Shown: positions 39,539 through 49,570, counted from the first letter of the stretch. The stretch is 64,000 bases of DNA from Streptomyces sp. R33 (GCF_041200175.1 NZ_CP165727.1:2418001-2482000); one strand, 5' to 3'. Numbers and translations: made by a program. Notes: generated from the sequence alone by a model not told the origin.

Positions 39539-39552
39539 GCCTCCGAGCGTAC

Positions 39553-40206
39553 TCAGCCCCGGCGCGCGCTGACGAAGCAGGCCACCGCGCCCGCCCCGCA
39601 GGCCAGCACCACCGCCCCCGCGAAAGCCGCCAGCGGCAGCGTCACGGCCTCCACCCGGGAACCCTCCACCAGCGCGGTCACCGCGCTGCGCGCCGGGGAG
39701 CCGGCGATGCCCCAGGCCAGCAGGGAGCCCAGGCCGCCCGCCAGGACCGCGAGGCCCGTCGAACGCAGCAGCGGCCGGCTGCACAGCGCCCCCACGGCCG
39801 CCCCGGTCAGCGCGCACGCGAGGGCGGCCAGTACCCCGGCCAGGGCGGCGTCCTGCGGCTCCACCGTGCGCCCGGGGCTGCCGATCAGCAGCACCACCAC
39901 CGTGCCCACGGCCCCGGCCAGCAGCGCCCCGCCCAGCGCGACGAGCAGGGCCGCCGCGTGCACCCGTACGGGACCGGCCGCGGCGGCCGCACAGTCGCGG
40001 GCGGCGTCGGGCTCGTTGGTCACGCAGACCCGGACCAGCCAGGCCGTCACCGGCACCAGTCCGGCGGCCGCGAAGCCCAGCGAGTCCAGCAGGGGATCGC
40101 CCGGTCGGACCCCTGCGGCCAGGAACGCCGCGTACACGAGCAGCGGTGCGATCCAGCGCTGGGAGCGCAGCAGCAGCACGCTCTGATAACGCAGCAGGCC
40201 GGTCAC
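39553..40206 (-). CDS. ABC transporter permease-like membrane protein
   Basis: A 217-residue hydrophobic protein with about six transmembrane segments, Ala/Leu/Val-rich. Its start overlaps the end of the ABC ATPase gene by four bases, so it is probably the permease partner. Sequence features beyond hydrophobicity are weak. The substrate is unknown. Confidence 0.72.
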   Translation of the reverse strand: MTGLLRYQSVLLLRSQRWIAPLLVYAAFLAAGVRPGDPLLDSLGFAAAGLVPVTAWLVRVCVTNEPDAARDCAAAAAGPVRVHAAALLVALGGALLAGAVGTVVVLLIGSPGRTVEPQDAALAGVLAALACALTGAAVGALCSRPLLRSTGLAVLAGGLGSLLAWGIAGSPARSAVTALVEGSRVEAVTLPLAAFAGAVVLACGAGAVACFVSARRG

Positions 40207-41003
40207 GGCAGTTCCTCCACGGCTCTGATGTGCCAGGGCGCGGGCGCGGTGAGCAGCTCGCGCAGCACGGCGTCGGACCGGGCGGCGGGCACCGTCAGCA
40301 GCAGGCCCCCGCCGGGCGCGGGCGCGGCGGCCAGGCCCGCGGGCGGCTCGGCGCCGGGCGGTCCGGCGGCCTCGATCCGTACGTACGGCCCCGCGCCGGC
40401 AGCCTCCCGTACCGGAACCAGCCCGGCCCCCTCGACCCGGTGGTGCGCATCGGCCGAGCCGGCGAGCCGCGCCGGGTCGTGGTCGACGAAGACCACCGTG
40501 CCACCGGCTGCGGTCCGCTCGGCGACGGCACGGTCCAGCTCGGTGCGGGCGGGCACGTCCAGCCCCGTCCAGGCCTCGTCGAGGACGAGCAGCCCGGGCT
40601 CGGCGAGCAGCGCCTGCGCGACGGCCACCTTCTGGCTGCTGCCCTTGGAGAGTTCGGCCAGCGGGGTGTGCGCGTACCCGGCCGCCCCGAACCGCTCGAG
40701 CCAGTCGGCCGCCCGGGCCGCCGCCTCGGCGCGTGCCAGCCCGTGCACCCGTCCCATGTGGGTCAGGTAGGCCGTCGCGGTGAGCGGCAGCGCCGCCGGG
40801 AAGCGCTCGGGCACGTAGGCCGTGCGCCGCGGCCGCCCGGTGATCCGCCCCTCGGACGGGGTGTCGATCCCGGCGACGATCCGCAGCAGGGTGGACTTGC
40901 CGCCGCCGTTGGGGCCTTCGATGCGGACGAGGGCGCCGGGCGGCAGGTCGAGTGCGACCCCGCGCAGCACCCAGGGCCGCCGCAGTCCGTAGCGGCGGCC
41001 CAC
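40203..41003 (-). CDS. ABC transporter ATP-binding protein
   Basis: A 266-residue ATPase. Walker A GPNGGGKST (about 30-38), signature LSKGSSQKV (LSGGQ variant), Walker B LLVLDEAW and the H-loop VDHD are present. The C-terminal 70 residues are a Pro/Gly/Ala-rich extension of unknown role. The GTG at 41003 is the first start in frame, but the similar upstream sequence ALKLTG suggests the real start may lie a few codons earlier at a non-standard codon. It follows the AIM24 gene by 11 bp and is coupled to the permease. Confidence 0.88.
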   Translation of the reverse strand: MGRRYGLRRPWVLRGVALDLPPGALVRIEGPNGGGKSTLLRIVAGIDTPSEGRITGRPRRTAYVPERFPAALPLTATAYLTHMGRVHGLARAEAAARAADWLERFGAAGYAHTPLAELSKGSSQKVAVAQALLAEPGLLVLDEAWTGLDVPARTELDRAVAERTAAGGTVVFVDHDPARLAGSADAHHRVEGAGLVPVREAAGAGPYVRIEAAGPPGAEPPAGLAAAPAPGGGLLLTVPAARSDAVLRELLTAPAPWHIRAVEELP

Positions 41004-41014
41004 ACCGGTCAGCT

Positions 41015-41689
41015 TCAGTGCGCCGCCGCCGTCTCGGTCACCTCGCTGGGGCGGACGATGACGAAGCCCTCGCCGCGCAGCATCAGCTGGACGGCCTCGC
41101 CGGAGCCGCCGCGGATCATCGAGCCGACCGACTGGGAGCGGTGCAGGCCCGTCTCCAGCTGGGCGCTCCAGCCGACCACCGCGTCGGTGTCCACGTACAC
41201 GGGGCTCTGCGCGGTCACCGGGATGATGATCGGGTGGCCGTCGCAGACCACGGCGAGCTTGCCGGTGCCGGTGAAGAGGCTGTTGAAGAGGCCGCCGCCG
41301 GTCATGCCGGCGCCCTTCACCATCTTTATCTCGTACGAGAGCGTGGGGTCGAAGCAGAGCACGTTGCGGCCGTTGATGGTCAGCGCGTCGCCGGGTTCGA
41401 AGTCGATGATGAAGCAGTTGCCGGCCTGGTGCGCGAACCAGGCCTCGCCCTGTCCGCGGACGGACATCAGCGCGAGGCCCTCGCCGGTGACGGCGCGCTT
41501 GAGCATGCCGCCTATGCCCTGGCCCTTGCGCTCGAACTGGAGGTTCCCCCGGAAGGCGACCATCGAGCCCTGACGGGCCAGCATTTCACCGTTGACGGTG
41601 TACTTCACGGACTTGGCGTTCTGCAGGGTCATGCCCGGAGCTGCCGACGGCTGGGCCAGGTTCTCGGACGCAAAAAGATCGCTCTTCAT
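41015..41689 (-). CDS. AIM24 family protein
   Basis: A 224-residue beta-rich protein of the AIM24 family, whose bacterial role is unknown. Landmarks include GEMLARQGSMVAFRGNL, GQGIGGMLKRAVTGEGL and FIIDFEPGDALTINGRNVL. The ATG at 41689 is preferred over the GTG five codons upstream because GGGG lies a few bases before it. It heads a four-gene minus-strand set with the ABC ATPase, permease and zinc-ribbon protein, divergent from the Pth2-like gene. Confidence 0.87.
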   Translation of the reverse strand: MKSDLFASENLAQPSAAPGMTLQNAKSVKYTVNGEMLARQGSMVAFRGNLQFERKGQGIGGMLKRAVTGEGLALMSVRGQGEAWFAHQAGNCFIIDFEPGDALTINGRNVLCFDPTLSYEIKMVKGAGMTGGGLFNSLFTGTGKLAVVCDGHPIIIPVTAQSPVYVDTDAVVGWSAQLETGLHRSQSVGSMIRGGSGEAVQLMLRGEGFVIVRPSEVTETAAAH

Positions 41690-41760
41690 GACCCCGATCC
41701 TCACCCGGCCCGGGACCCCGCGGCATCATCCTCAAGTCGGAGGCTGGCATCCTTGGCGGG

Positions 41761-42528
41761 ATGAGCAGCCAGCACCGGAACCACACTTCAGACGTACCTG
41801 CGGTCGGGGCGGACAGCCCGTTCCGGCAGGAGCACGTCGCCCGCGACGAGGCACCGCAGTTCGTACTGCCCCTGGTGGTGCGGATCGAGAAGGCCGAGCC
41901 GCCCGCCCGGACGGACGCGCTGGAGACGGCGGCCCGGGCGGTACTGGTCCTGCTGACGGACGAGCGGGCGCACGGCGAGGGCGAGTGGGCCGAGGCGGTC
42001 CGGGACTGGCAGGACGCACGGATCCGGAAGGTGGTGCGGCGGGCGCGCGGGGCGGAGTGGCGCAAGGCCGGCACCCTGCCCGGCGTCACGGTGCACGGTG
42101 ACGCGGTGGAGGTACGGGTCTTCCCGCCGGTGCCGTTGGACGGCTGGCCCAAGGAGCTCGCGAAGCTCCAGGTCTCGGGGACCGACCTGGACGACCCCGA
42201 GCCGGTCGCCCCGGCCGCCGCGGGGACTGCGGTGCTGTGGCTCAACCCGGACCTGGAGATGTCCGCCGGCAAGGCGATGGCCCAGGCCGGGCACGCGGCG
42301 CAGCTGGCGTGGTGGGAGCTGACCGGTGCGGAGCGCACCGCCTGGCAGGACTCCGGTTTCCGGCTGGCCGTACGGACGGCGGCGCGCGAGCGGTGGGCGG
42401 AGCTGAACGGGAGCGGGCTGCCGGTGGTCCGGGATGCCGGTTTCACGGAGATCGCCCCCGGTTCGGCGACGGTGGTCGCAGACCATCCGGCCCTGCGGGC
42501 GCGGCTCTCGGGCGGCGTGTCGCGCTGA
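41761..42528 (+). CDS. Peptidyl-tRNA hydrolase-like (Pth2 family) protein
   Basis: A 255-residue protein whose C-terminal half resembles Pth2: LNPDLEMSAGKAMAQAGHAAQLAWW matches the family's G-K-x-x-A-Q-x-G/A-H start. Pth2 releases tRNA from stalled peptidyl-tRNA. The N-terminal half (QFVLPLVVRIEKAEPP onward) is an extra domain of about 130 residues, so this is a longer actinobacterial form. No overlap with neighbours. Confidence 0.8.
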   Translation: MSSQHRNHTSDVPAVGADSPFRQEHVARDEAPQFVLPLVVRIEKAEPPARTDALETAARAVLVLLTDERAHGEGEWAEAVRDWQDARIRKVVRRARGAEWRKAGTLPGVTVHGDAVEVRVFPPVPLDGWPKELAKLQVSGTDLDDPEPVAPAAAGTAVLWLNPDLEMSAGKAMAQAGHAAQLAWWELTGAERTAWQDSGFRLAVRTAARERWAELNGSGLPVVRDAGFTEIAPGSATVVADHPALRARLSGGVSR

Positions 42529-42555
42529 CCCGGCCGGCCCCGACAGCACGGACCC

Positions 42556-42582
42556 GGAACCTCAAATGTTGCTCTGAACGTC
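42556..42582 (+). promoter_or_regulatory. Possible ECF-sigma promoter for the MNIO operon
   Basis: GGAAC (42556-42560), 18-base spacer, CGTC (42579-42582), about 74 bp upstream of the MNIO start. GGAAC/CGT pairs are typical of ECF sigma promoters; the spacer is slightly long. No competing sigma-70 promoter is seen. Confidence 0.4.
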
Positions 42583-42655
42583 CCTCTCCGCGGTTGGCCT
42601 GACTCCGTCGGGGCCATCACATCGGCACACGACCGACGAGAGGGGGCGAGGGGAC

Positions 42656-44014
42656 ATGGAGACCATGGCGCACCTGGGGGTGGGCATCGGCTGGCGGCCG
42701 GAGATCGCTGACGCGGTGGAGCGGCTGCCGGGCCTGGACTGGGTCGAGGTGGTGGCCGAGAACATCTGCCCCGGCCACCTGCCCGCATCACTGCTGCGGC
42801 TGCGCGAGCGCGGGGTGCGTGTCGTACCGCACGGGGTCTCGCTGGGACTCGGCGGCGCTGATCGGCCCGACGCGCAGAAGCTGGCCGCACTCGGGGAGCG
42901 GGCGGTGGCGCTGGGGGCGCCGCTCGTCACCGAGCACATCGCGTTCGTCCGGACGGCATCGCCGGCGCTGGAGGCGGGTCATCTGCTGCCCGTGCAGCGG
43001 ACGCGGGACGCGCTGGACGTGCTGTGCGAGAACGTCCGGATCGCGCAGGACGCGCTGCCGGTGCCGCTGGCGCTGGAGAACATCGCCGCGCTGATCCCGT
43101 GGCCCGGGGAGGAGCTGACGGAGGCCCGGTTCCTGACGGAGCTGGTGGAGCGGACGGGGGTCCGGCTGCTGATCGACGTCGCCAACCTGCACACGAACCG
43201 GGTGAACCGGGGGGAGGACCCGTTCGCCGTGCTGGACGCGATCCCGCTGGAGGCGCTGGCGTACGTGCACGTCGCCGGGGGCGTGGAGCGGGGCGGGGTG
43301 TGGCACGACACGCATGCCCATCCGGTGCCGGCGGTGGTGCTGGACATCCTGGCGGAGCTGCGGAACCGGGTGGAGCCGGCGGGCGTGCTGCTGGAGCGGG
43401 ACGACGATTTTCCGGCGGAGGCGGAGCTGGCCGGGGAACTGGCCGCCATTCGGGGGGTGGTGGGCCCTGCGGGGCCGTCCCCTGCCCGCCCTTCCGCCTC
43501 CCCCGGACTCCGTCCGGGAGGGACCTCCACCCGGGGCTCCGCCCCGGACCCCGCGCCTCGAACGCCGGCGACGCTGGAGGGTGAAGAGCCGGCCGGGCCG
43601 GATCAGCGGGCTCGGATCCGGGTCGGGCTGGAGCAGGGGGCGCTGTTGTCGGCGCTCGTGGCCGGGACGCCCGTGCCCGAGGGGTTCGACCGGCAGCGCG
43701 TACGGGTGCAGGCGCGGGCTCTGGCCGCGAAGCGGGCCGGGGTCGTCGCGAAGCTCGCGCCCGAGCTGCCCGGGGTCCTGGGGGGTGAGGACCCGTACCG
43801 CGAGGCCTTCCTCGCGTACGCCCGCAACCGGCCCATGACCGCCGGATACCGGCGCGACGCCCTCGACTTCGCCGAGCACCTGCTGATCCAGGACCTGCCC
43901 GCCGACCCCGCGGCCCGCCGCCGGCTCACCTCCTGGTGGCGGGACCGGGTCGGGGCGCGGCCGCCGCGCCGGATCGTGCGCTGGGCCCGGACCCTCGTGG
44001 GGCGTGCGGCATGA
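42656..44014 (+). CDS. DUF692 multinuclear iron oxidase (MNIO) with fused partner-like domain
   Basis: A 452-residue TIM-barrel iron enzyme of the DUF692 family, which includes MbnB and TglH that modify cysteines in peptides. Likely metal-site residues: [51 protein letters not shown] and LLERD. After a Pro/Gly-rich linker (about 275-315) comes a second domain (about 320-450: [35 protein letters not shown]) like the separate substrate-binding partner proteins of MNIOs. GAGGGG precedes the ATG. The gene overlaps the next by ATGA, and that protein ends in a Cys-rich tail that is the natural candidate substrate. The linker DNA contains a dispersed intergenic-type repeat. Confidence 0.88.
   Translation: METMAHLGVGIGWRPEIADAVERLPGLDWVEVVAENICPGHLPASLLRLRERGVRVVPHGVSLGLGGADRPDAQKLAALGERAVALGAPLVTEHIAFVRTASPALEAGHLLPVQRTRDALDVLCENVRIAQDALPVPLALENIAALIPWPGEELTEARFLTELVERTGVRLLIDVANLHTNRVNRGEDPFAVLDAIPLEALAYVHVAGGVERGGVWHDTHAHPVPAVVLDILAELRNRVEPAGVLLERDDDFPAEAELAGELAAIRGVVGPAGPSPARPSASPGLRPGGTSTRGSAPDPAPRTPATLEGEEPAGPDQRARIRVGLEQGALLSALVAGTPVPEGFDRQRVRVQARALAAKRAGVVAKLAPELPGVLGGEDPYREAFLAYARNRPMTAGYRRDALDFAEHLLIQDLPADPAARRRLTSWWRDRVGARPPRRIVRWARTLVGRAA
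43502..43571. repeat. Intergenic-type repeat inside the MNIO coding frame, copy 2
   Basis: Contains hairpins CCCGGAC-TCC-GTCCGGG (43502-43518) and CGGGGC-TCC-GCCCCG (43532-43546) and then the 20-mer shared with 35791-35810. It encodes the low-complexity linker between the two MNIO domains and stays in frame. Confidence 0.75.
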
Positions 44015-45087
44015 ACGTACTCGCCGTCGCGATCTGGATCGCCGTCGTCGTCTCCACCGTCCTGCTGCTCCGCGGAATCCGGCGCTCCCGCCCGCCGTCG
44101 GCCGGTCCGGCCCCGCGCCTGCACGATCTGTCCGAGGCCGCGTTCATGGCCGGCGGCCCCGGCGCGGTCGTGGACTGCGCGCTCGTCTCGATGCTCGGGG
44201 ACGGCCGGCTGGTGGTCGGCGGTCCCGGGATCGTCCAGGTCCGCCCCGGCGCGCGGGCCGGCGACACCGCCGAGCGGGCCGTGCTCGAGGCCCTGCGGCA
44301 GGCTCCGTCCGGCTGGCTCTACCAGGTGCGGTACGCCGCCATGATCGACCCCGCCGTCCAGGAGACCGGGGACGCGCTGGCCGCGCGCGGGCTGCTCGCC
44401 GCGCCCGGCTCCGGGCGGAAATGGCGGCGCTGGGCGCTCGCCCAGGTCGTGGTGTGCGCGGTGTGGGTGGTGTTCTCGCTGCCCCTCACATTCGTGGCGC
44501 TGGCGCTCGATTCCGGCCCGCAGGTGCCGTTCGCCATCAAGGTGTTCCCCGCGCTGATGGGCGGGATCGTCATGGGATGCGCCCTCGCCGCCCGGGCCAG
44601 GCAGCGGCTCACCCCGGCGGGGCAGGCGGCGCTGCGCGAGATCCGCACGCAGTACCTGAACGACCAGACCCCGCACGTGCAGACCGCCCTGTACGGGCTG
44701 CGCGGCCTGCGGGACCCGTACCTGCGGGAGCAGCTGGTGCCGGCCGCGCGCAGCACCCGGCTGGCGGCCGCGCAGTCGCGCTCCGCGCCCCGGGGCTCGT
44801 CCTCGTCGCACTCGTCCTCGTCCTCGTCGGACTACTGCGGGACTTCCGCCGCGGTCCTGCCCGTCGTGTGGTGCGCGGGCAGCAGCGACGGCGGCGGAGG
44901 CTCTGGGTCCGGCTGCGGATCCACCGGATCCGGCTGCGGATCCTCTGGGTCGAGCTGTTCCTCCTCGGGCTCGGGCTGCGGGTCCTCTTCCGGCGGCAGC
45001 AGCTGCGCGAGCAGCAGCTCCAGCTGTTCCAGCAGTTCGAGTTGCAGCAGTTCGTCCGGTTCGAGCTGCGGCAGCAGCAGCTCCTGA
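44011..45087 (+). CDS. TIGR04222-like membrane protein with Ser/Gly/Cys-rich tail
   Basis: A 358-residue protein. One N-terminal hydrophobic helix (about 3-22), a soluble stretch, then two further membrane segments (about 144-168 and 176-197). From about 260 the sequence becomes extreme low complexity, mostly Ser and Gly with ten Cys spaced about every 5-10 residues (motifs CGSS, SSC, SGC). As I recall, this matches a family noted for low-complexity Cys-rich ends next to DUF692 genes. It overlaps the MNIO gene by four bases and is probably its substrate or scaffold: modification of tail cysteines would be the testable reaction. The DNA is a degenerate Ser/Cys codon repeat. Confidence 0.82.
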   Translation: MNVLAVAIWIAVVVSTVLLLRGIRRSRPPSAGPAPRLHDLSEAAFMAGGPGAVVDCALVSMLGDGRLVVGGPGIVQVRPGARAGDTAERAVLEALRQAPSGWLYQVRYAAMIDPAVQETGDALAARGLLAAPGSGRKWRRWALAQVVVCAVWVVFSLPLTFVALALDSGPQVPFAIKVFPALMGGIVMGCALAARARQRLTPAGQAALREIRTQYLNDQTPHVQTALYGLRGLRDPYLREQLVPAARSTRLAAAQSRSAPRGSSSSHSSSSSSDYCGTSAAVLPVVWCAGSSDGGGGSGSGCGSTGSGCGSSGSSCSSSGSGCGSSSGGSSCASSSSSCSSSSSCSSSSGSSCGSSSS

Positions 45088-45279
45088 CCGGCATTCCCGG
45101 GTGACGCGGAGTCCCCCACGGCGGTGGGGCCGGGCGGGGTCCGGGTGCTCGCGGGTCCCGCCCTACGGGCGGCATCGGCCCGGGCAACGGGGGGATTGCG
45201 GCCGACACCCGGCGGTGATCCTGTACAGGGCCCCGCCCAGCGCATCTCATCAGCTCATCCGAAGAGATGAAGGTGGCCC

Positions 45280-47067
45280 ATGATGCGGACTCCGCTCGCC
45301 CGCTGCGGAGTCGCCGCGGCGGTCCTCTCCCTCACCCTGTGCATCCCGACCCCGCACGCCCATGCGGCCGCCCCCGGCCCGGACGGCGTCGGCCACGCCG
45401 CGGGGGCGGCCGCCTCACGCGCAGGCTCCGCGGCGCGGACGGCCGCCGCGAACGCGGGCGCCGAACTCGTCGCGAGCCGTGCTGCGAAGGCGGCCAAGAC
45501 CGCCGCGAGCGCAGCCAGGGCGCCCGAAGGCAGCGGTCCCACCGAAGCATCCGTCCGTCCGTCCACCGCCGGAGGCTCCGGCGGACTGGACTTCCGGGCG
45601 TGCCCCGCCGTCGAGGAGTTGCCCTCCAGCGTGCAGTGCGCGAGCCTGCGGGTTCCGCTCGACTACGCCCGGCCCGACGGGCCGCAGATCTCCCTCACCG
45701 TCAGCCGGGTCGCCGCCACCGGCAGCGGTGGCGCCGCGCGTCAGGGGGCGCTCGTCTACAACCCCGGCGGCCCCGGCGCCTCCGGGATGTTCTTCCCGCT
45801 GGTCGGCGACCTCCCCGAGTGGGAGCGCATCGGCGCCGCCTACGACCTCGTCGGCTACGCCCCGCGCGGAGTCGGCCGTTCCGCCCCGCTGTCCTGCGAG
45901 GACCCCGCCGTCCGGGCGAAGGGCCCCACCCAGGTCCCGGCGGAGCCCTCGGCCGCGTACAAGCAGCAGCGCATCGCCGCCGCCCGGGCCTACGCCCGCG
46001 GCTGTGCGCAGCGGGCCGGCGCGGCCCTGCGGTACTACTCGACCCTCGACAACGTCCGCGACCTGCACGTGCTCCGTGCCGCGCTCGGCGAGGAGAAGCT
46101 GACCTTCATGGGCGCCTCGTACGGCACCTACCTGGGCGCCGTCTACGCCACGCTCCACCCCGGCCACGTCCGCCGGATGGTCCTCGACTCCGCGGTCGAC
46201 CCCGACCCGCGCCGCATCTGGTACCTCAACAACCTCGACCAGGCACCGGGGTTCGAGCGCCGCTGGTACGACTTCCGCGCCTGGGCAGCCCGGCACCACG
46301 CCGCGTACCGGCTGGGCGCCACCCCTGCTGCCGTGCAGGCGAGCTACGAGCGCGTGCGGGACGCGGTGGCGCGCACCCCGGCCGACGGGACCGTCGGCAC
46401 CGGCGAGCTCCAGGCCGCCTTCCTGCAGGCCGCGTACTACGACGACGTCTGGCCGGAGCGGGCGGCCGCCCTCAGCGCCTTCTTGGCCGGCGATCCGGGC
46501 CCGCTGGCCGAACAAGCCCGCCCGGACCCGGAGTCGGCGGCCGCGCGCGAGAACGCGCGGGCGGTGTACACGGCGGTGCTGTGCAACGACGCGGCCTGGC
46601 CCGCGGACTGGGAGACCTGGGACCGCGACAACACCGAACTGGCGCGCCGGGCGCCCTTCGAGACCTGGGCCAACGCCTTCCTCAACCTGCCGTGCGCGTA
46701 CTGGCCGGTCGCCGAGCGGCAGCAGCCGGTGGCGGTGGGCGCGCAGCCGGCGGCGATCCCCCGCACGCTGGTCGTCGCGGCGGAGCGGGACGGGGCGACC
46801 CCGTACCCGGGCGCGCTGGAGCTGCAACGGCGGCTCGGCGACGGGGCCGCGCTGGTCACGGAGGAGGGGGCCGGGGCCCACGGAGTGGTCGGCGGACGCA
46901 ATGACTGCGTGGACCGTCACGTGGAGCGGTACTTGCTGACGGGTGACACCTCGGGGTGGCGTGTCACGTGTGCGCCGCATCCGGAGCCCGCACCGGTGTC
47001 GTTGGACGACCGGGCAGCACGAACCCCCGGGAAGGTACCCAGGGCCGTGCTGCCGCCAGTCGTCTGA
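45280..47067 (+). CDS. Secreted S33-type alpha/beta-hydrolase (tripeptidyl aminopeptidase-like)
   Basis: A 595-residue secreted peptidase-like hydrolase. A signal peptide covers about 1-30 (AAAVLSLTLCIPTPHAHA). A low-complexity Ala-rich stretch to about 100 precedes the enzyme. Catalytic features: nucleophile elbow GASYGT, Asp in VVAERDGATP and His in GAGAHGVV; NPGGPGASG forms the oxyanion region. This fits the SlpD/E-type tripeptidyl aminopeptidases of Streptomyces. AAGG lies seven bases before the first of two adjacent ATGs. It converges with hemQ. Confidence 0.9.
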   Translation: MMRTPLARCGVAAAVLSLTLCIPTPHAHAAAPGPDGVGHAAGAAASRAGSAARTAAANAGAELVASRAAKAAKTAASAARAPEGSGPTEASVRPSTAGGSGGLDFRACPAVEELPSSVQCASLRVPLDYARPDGPQISLTVSRVAATGSGGAARQGALVYNPGGPGASGMFFPLVGDLPEWERIGAAYDLVGYAPRGVGRSAPLSCEDPAVRAKGPTQVPAEPSAAYKQQRIAAARAYARGCAQRAGAALRYYSTLDNVRDLHVLRAALGEEKLTFMGASYGTYLGAVYATLHPGHVRRMVLDSAVDPDPRRIWYLNNLDQAPGFERRWYDFRAWAARHHAAYRLGATPAAVQASYERVRDAVARTPADGTVGTGELQAAFLQAAYYDDVWPERAAALSAFLAGDPGPLAEQARPDPESAAARENARAVYTAVLCNDAAWPADWETWDRDNTELARRAPFETWANAFLNLPCAYWPVAERQQPVAVGAQPAAIPRTLVVAAERDGATPYPGALELQRRLGDGAALVTEEGAGAHGVVGGRNDCVDRHVERYLLTGDTSGWRVTCAPHPEPAPVSLDDRAARTPGKVPRAVLPPVV

Positions 47068-47198
47068 ACTTCCGGGCGGGATCTCCGGCTGCGTCGTTTC
47101 GGGGGTCAGGCCGTCATCCGGACCAGCCTCCCGATCCACCGGAGGCCGCTCCCCAGTCAAGAGAGCGGTCTTCCGGTTCCTTCCCCCCAGGGGAGGTA

Positions 47199-47912
47199 TC
47201 AGGCGAGTCCGGCCACCAGATCGGCGACGGACTTGCGGCGTCCGGTGTAGAAGGGCACTTCTTCACGGACGTGCATACGGGCCTCGGAGGCACGCAGGTG
47301 ACGCATGAGGTCGACGATGCGGTACAGCTCGTCGGCCTCGAAGGCCAGCATCCACTCGTAGTCGCCCAGCGAGAAGGACGCGACGGTGTTGGCGCGGACG
47401 TCGGGGTAGCCGCGGGCCATCTTGCCGTGGTCCGCGAGCATGCGGCGGCGGTCCTCGTCGGGCAGCAGGTACCAGTCGTACGACCGCACGAACGGGTAGA
47501 CGCTGACGTAGTCGCGCGCGACCTCGTCGGCCAGGAAGGCCGGGATGTGCGACTTGTTGAACTCGGCCGGGCGGTGCAGGGCCATGTTCGACCACACCGG
47601 CTCCAGCGCGCGGCCGAGCTTGGTGCGGCGGAACAGGTTGTACGCGGTCTGCAGCTCGTCCGAGGTCTCGGCGTGCCACCAGATCATGATGTCCGCATCG
47701 GCGCGCAGGCCGGAGACGTCATAGGTGCCGCGGACGGTGATGTCCTTGGCGGCCAGCTGGTCGAACAGCTCCTGGACCTCGTCGGCGTAGCCGGTGCGGT
47801 CCTCGGGCAGGACGTCCTTCAGCTTGAAGACGGACCACAGGGTGTAGCGGATGACCTCGTTGAGGTCCTTCGCCTTCTTCCCCGCGTTGGGAATCTTCTC
47901 TGGTGCAGTCAT
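47199..47912 (-). CDS. hemQ: Coproheme decarboxylase (chlorite dismutase family)
   Basis: Converts coproheme to haem b by two decarboxylations in the coproporphyrin-dependent pathway of actinobacteria. The 237-residue protein shows the family patterns [37 protein letters not shown] (with the proximal His and catalytic-region Tyr) and [18 protein letters not shown]. It begins 23 bp after hemY on the same strand, so the last two haem steps are probably cotranscribed. No clear ribosome-binding site precedes the ATG. Confidence 0.93.
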   Translation of the reverse strand: MTAPEKIPNAGKKAKDLNEVIRYTLWSVFKLKDVLPEDRTGYADEVQELFDQLAAKDITVRGTYDVSGLRADADIMIWWHAETSDELQTAYNLFRRTKLGRALEPVWSNMALHRPAEFNKSHIPAFLADEVARDYVSVYPFVRSYDWYLLPDEDRRRMLADHGKMARGYPDVRANTVASFSLGDYEWMLAFEADELYRIVDLMRHLRASEARMHVREEVPFYTGRRKSVADLVAGLA

Positions 47913-47935
47913 GTGTCCATTGTCCCGTGTGCTGA

Positions 47936-49420
47936 TCAGTGGTCCGTGCCAGGGGTGCCCAACGTGGCCTTCACCACGTCGGCGGCCTTGCCGGCGCTCG
48001 CGATGCACGCCGGGATGCCCACCCCGTCGTACAGCGCGCCGCACACCGCGAGGCCCGGCAGGGCCGCGACGGCGCCGCGGATCCGGGCCACGCGGGCGAG
48101 GTGGCCGACCGGGTACTGGGGCAGGCCGCCGTCCCAGCGGGTGACGGTGGAGGCGACCGGCCGGGCCGCGAGGCCCACGGCCTCCCCGAGGTCGCGCAGC
48201 GAGACCTCGACCAGCTCGGAGTCCTCCCGCCCCAGGTCGCCCTCGTCGCCGTACCGGCCGACCGAGGTGCGCAGCAGGAAGAGCCCGGGGTCGGCGCCGG
48301 CCCAGGCCCACTTGTTGCTGGAGAACGTGGAGGCCTTGATCGTCCGGCCGTCGACGGGCGGTACGAGGAACCCGCTGGCGCCGCCCCCGGTGATCACCGC
48401 GGGCAGCTCGGAGCGCCGGAACGCCATCGTCACCAGGGCCATCGAGGCGTACTCGACGGTCCGCAGCTCGGCGGCCGCGGCCGGCGCGTGCCCGTCCAGC
48501 AGCCGGGCGGCGGGCCCGGCCGGGACGGCCAGCACCACGGCATCGGCGTCGATGACCTCCGCGCCGGTGACGACCCTCCAGCCCCCGGCCGTACGGAGGA
48601 GCTCGCGCACGGCGGTACCGGTGCTGATCCGCGCTCCGGCCGCCCGGCACGCCTCGGCCACGGCCTGCGGGAGCCGTCCGATGCCGCCGTCGATGCCGGA
48701 GAAGACGGGACGGCCGGCCTGCTCGGGCTGCTGCGCGGCGGCCCGGTGCTGGAGTGCGCGTACGCCGTCGCCCAGCGAGGCGTGCGTACGGGCGGCCTCG
48801 AAGAGCTGCGGAACGGCGGCGCGCATGGAGATGCGGTAGGCGTTGCCGGCGTAGACCCCGCCGAGGAGCGGCTCCACCAGGCGGTCGACCACCTCGTGGC
48901 CCAGGCGGGCGGCGACGTACTCGCCGACGGCGACGTCCTCGCCGATCTCGGCGGGCGGCAGCTCGCGTTCGGCCTCGATCCGGGCCAGGCCCTCGGCGGA
49001 GAGCACCCCGGAGGCGGCGAGCGGGGCCAGGTCGCCGGGGACGCCCATGACATGGCCGCGGGGCATGGGCCGCAGCGCGCCGCGGGTCCACAGGTGGGCG
49101 GTGGCGGTGGCGGGGGGCTGGAGGGCCTCGCCGAGGCCCACGGCCCGGGCCAGTTCGAGGGCTTCGGGGCGGCGGGCGAGCACGGACTCGGCGCCGAGGT
49201 CGACGGGGGCGCCGGCGAGCTCGCCGGCGAGCAGCTTGCCGCCGAGGCGCGGCCCCGCCTCGAGGAGCGTGACGCGCAGGCCGTCGGCGAGCAGCCGGTG
49301 GGCCGCGGCGAGGCCGGCGATGCCGCCGCCGATGACGACGGCGTGCCGGGCCGGGGCCGACGCGCCCGCCGGGCCCGCCGGGCCTGCCGCGTCGTCCGTA
49401 CGCATGTCCGCTTCGTGCAT
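47936..49420 (-). CDS. hemY: Coproporphyrinogen III oxidase, FAD-dependent (HemY/CgoX type)
   Basis: A 494-residue flavoenzyme oxidising coproporphyrinogen III (or protoporphyrinogen) before iron insertion. The N-terminal FAD motif [16 protein letters not shown] is followed by [24 protein letters not shown] and the C-terminal [11 protein letters not shown]-like segment fit the family. The ATG at 49420 is used; a GTG two codons upstream is equally possible. It lies directly upstream of hemQ, which argues for the coproporphyrin branch. Confidence 0.92.
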   Translation of the reverse strand: MHEADMRTDDAAGPAGPAGASAPARHAVVIGGGIAGLAAAHRLLADGLRVTLLEAGPRLGGKLLAGELAGAPVDLGAESVLARRPEALELARAVGLGEALQPPATATAHLWTRGALRPMPRGHVMGVPGDLAPLAASGVLSAEGLARIEAERELPPAEIGEDVAVGEYVAARLGHEVVDRLVEPLLGGVYAGNAYRISMRAAVPQLFEAARTHASLGDGVRALQHRAAAQQPEQAGRPVFSGIDGGIGRLPQAVAEACRAAGARISTGTAVRELLRTAGGWRVVTGAEVIDADAVVLAVPAGPAARLLDGHAPAAAAELRTVEYASMALVTMAFRRSELPAVITGGGASGFLVPPVDGRTIKASTFSSNKWAWAGADPGLFLLRTSVGRYGDEGDLGREDSELVEVSLRDLGEAVGLAARPVASTVTRWDGGLPQYPVGHLARVARIRGAVAALPGLAVCGALYDGVGIPACIASAGKAADVVKATLGTPGTDH

Positions 49421-49570
49421 GGACACATCGTCTCAGACCGTTCCCGTACCGATCACCGAGGCCGGACCGTGACCGCATCGGGACCGGGTCGGGACCGCCG
49501 GAGCGAAACCCGCGACGGGACCCTGTACGTCACAACGGCGACATCAGCCGATCCCCGGGGGGTACCACCG

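Noticed and set aside
40203-41003. ABC transporter considered as the missing lanthipeptide exporter
   Set aside because: About 17 kb from the precursor, no peptidase domain, and embedded in an AIM24 housekeeping operon.
44004-45104. Alternative full-length frame through the TIGR04222-like gene
   Set aside because: Arg/Pro-rich composition; the Ser/Cys frame has the membrane segments and ATGA coupling.
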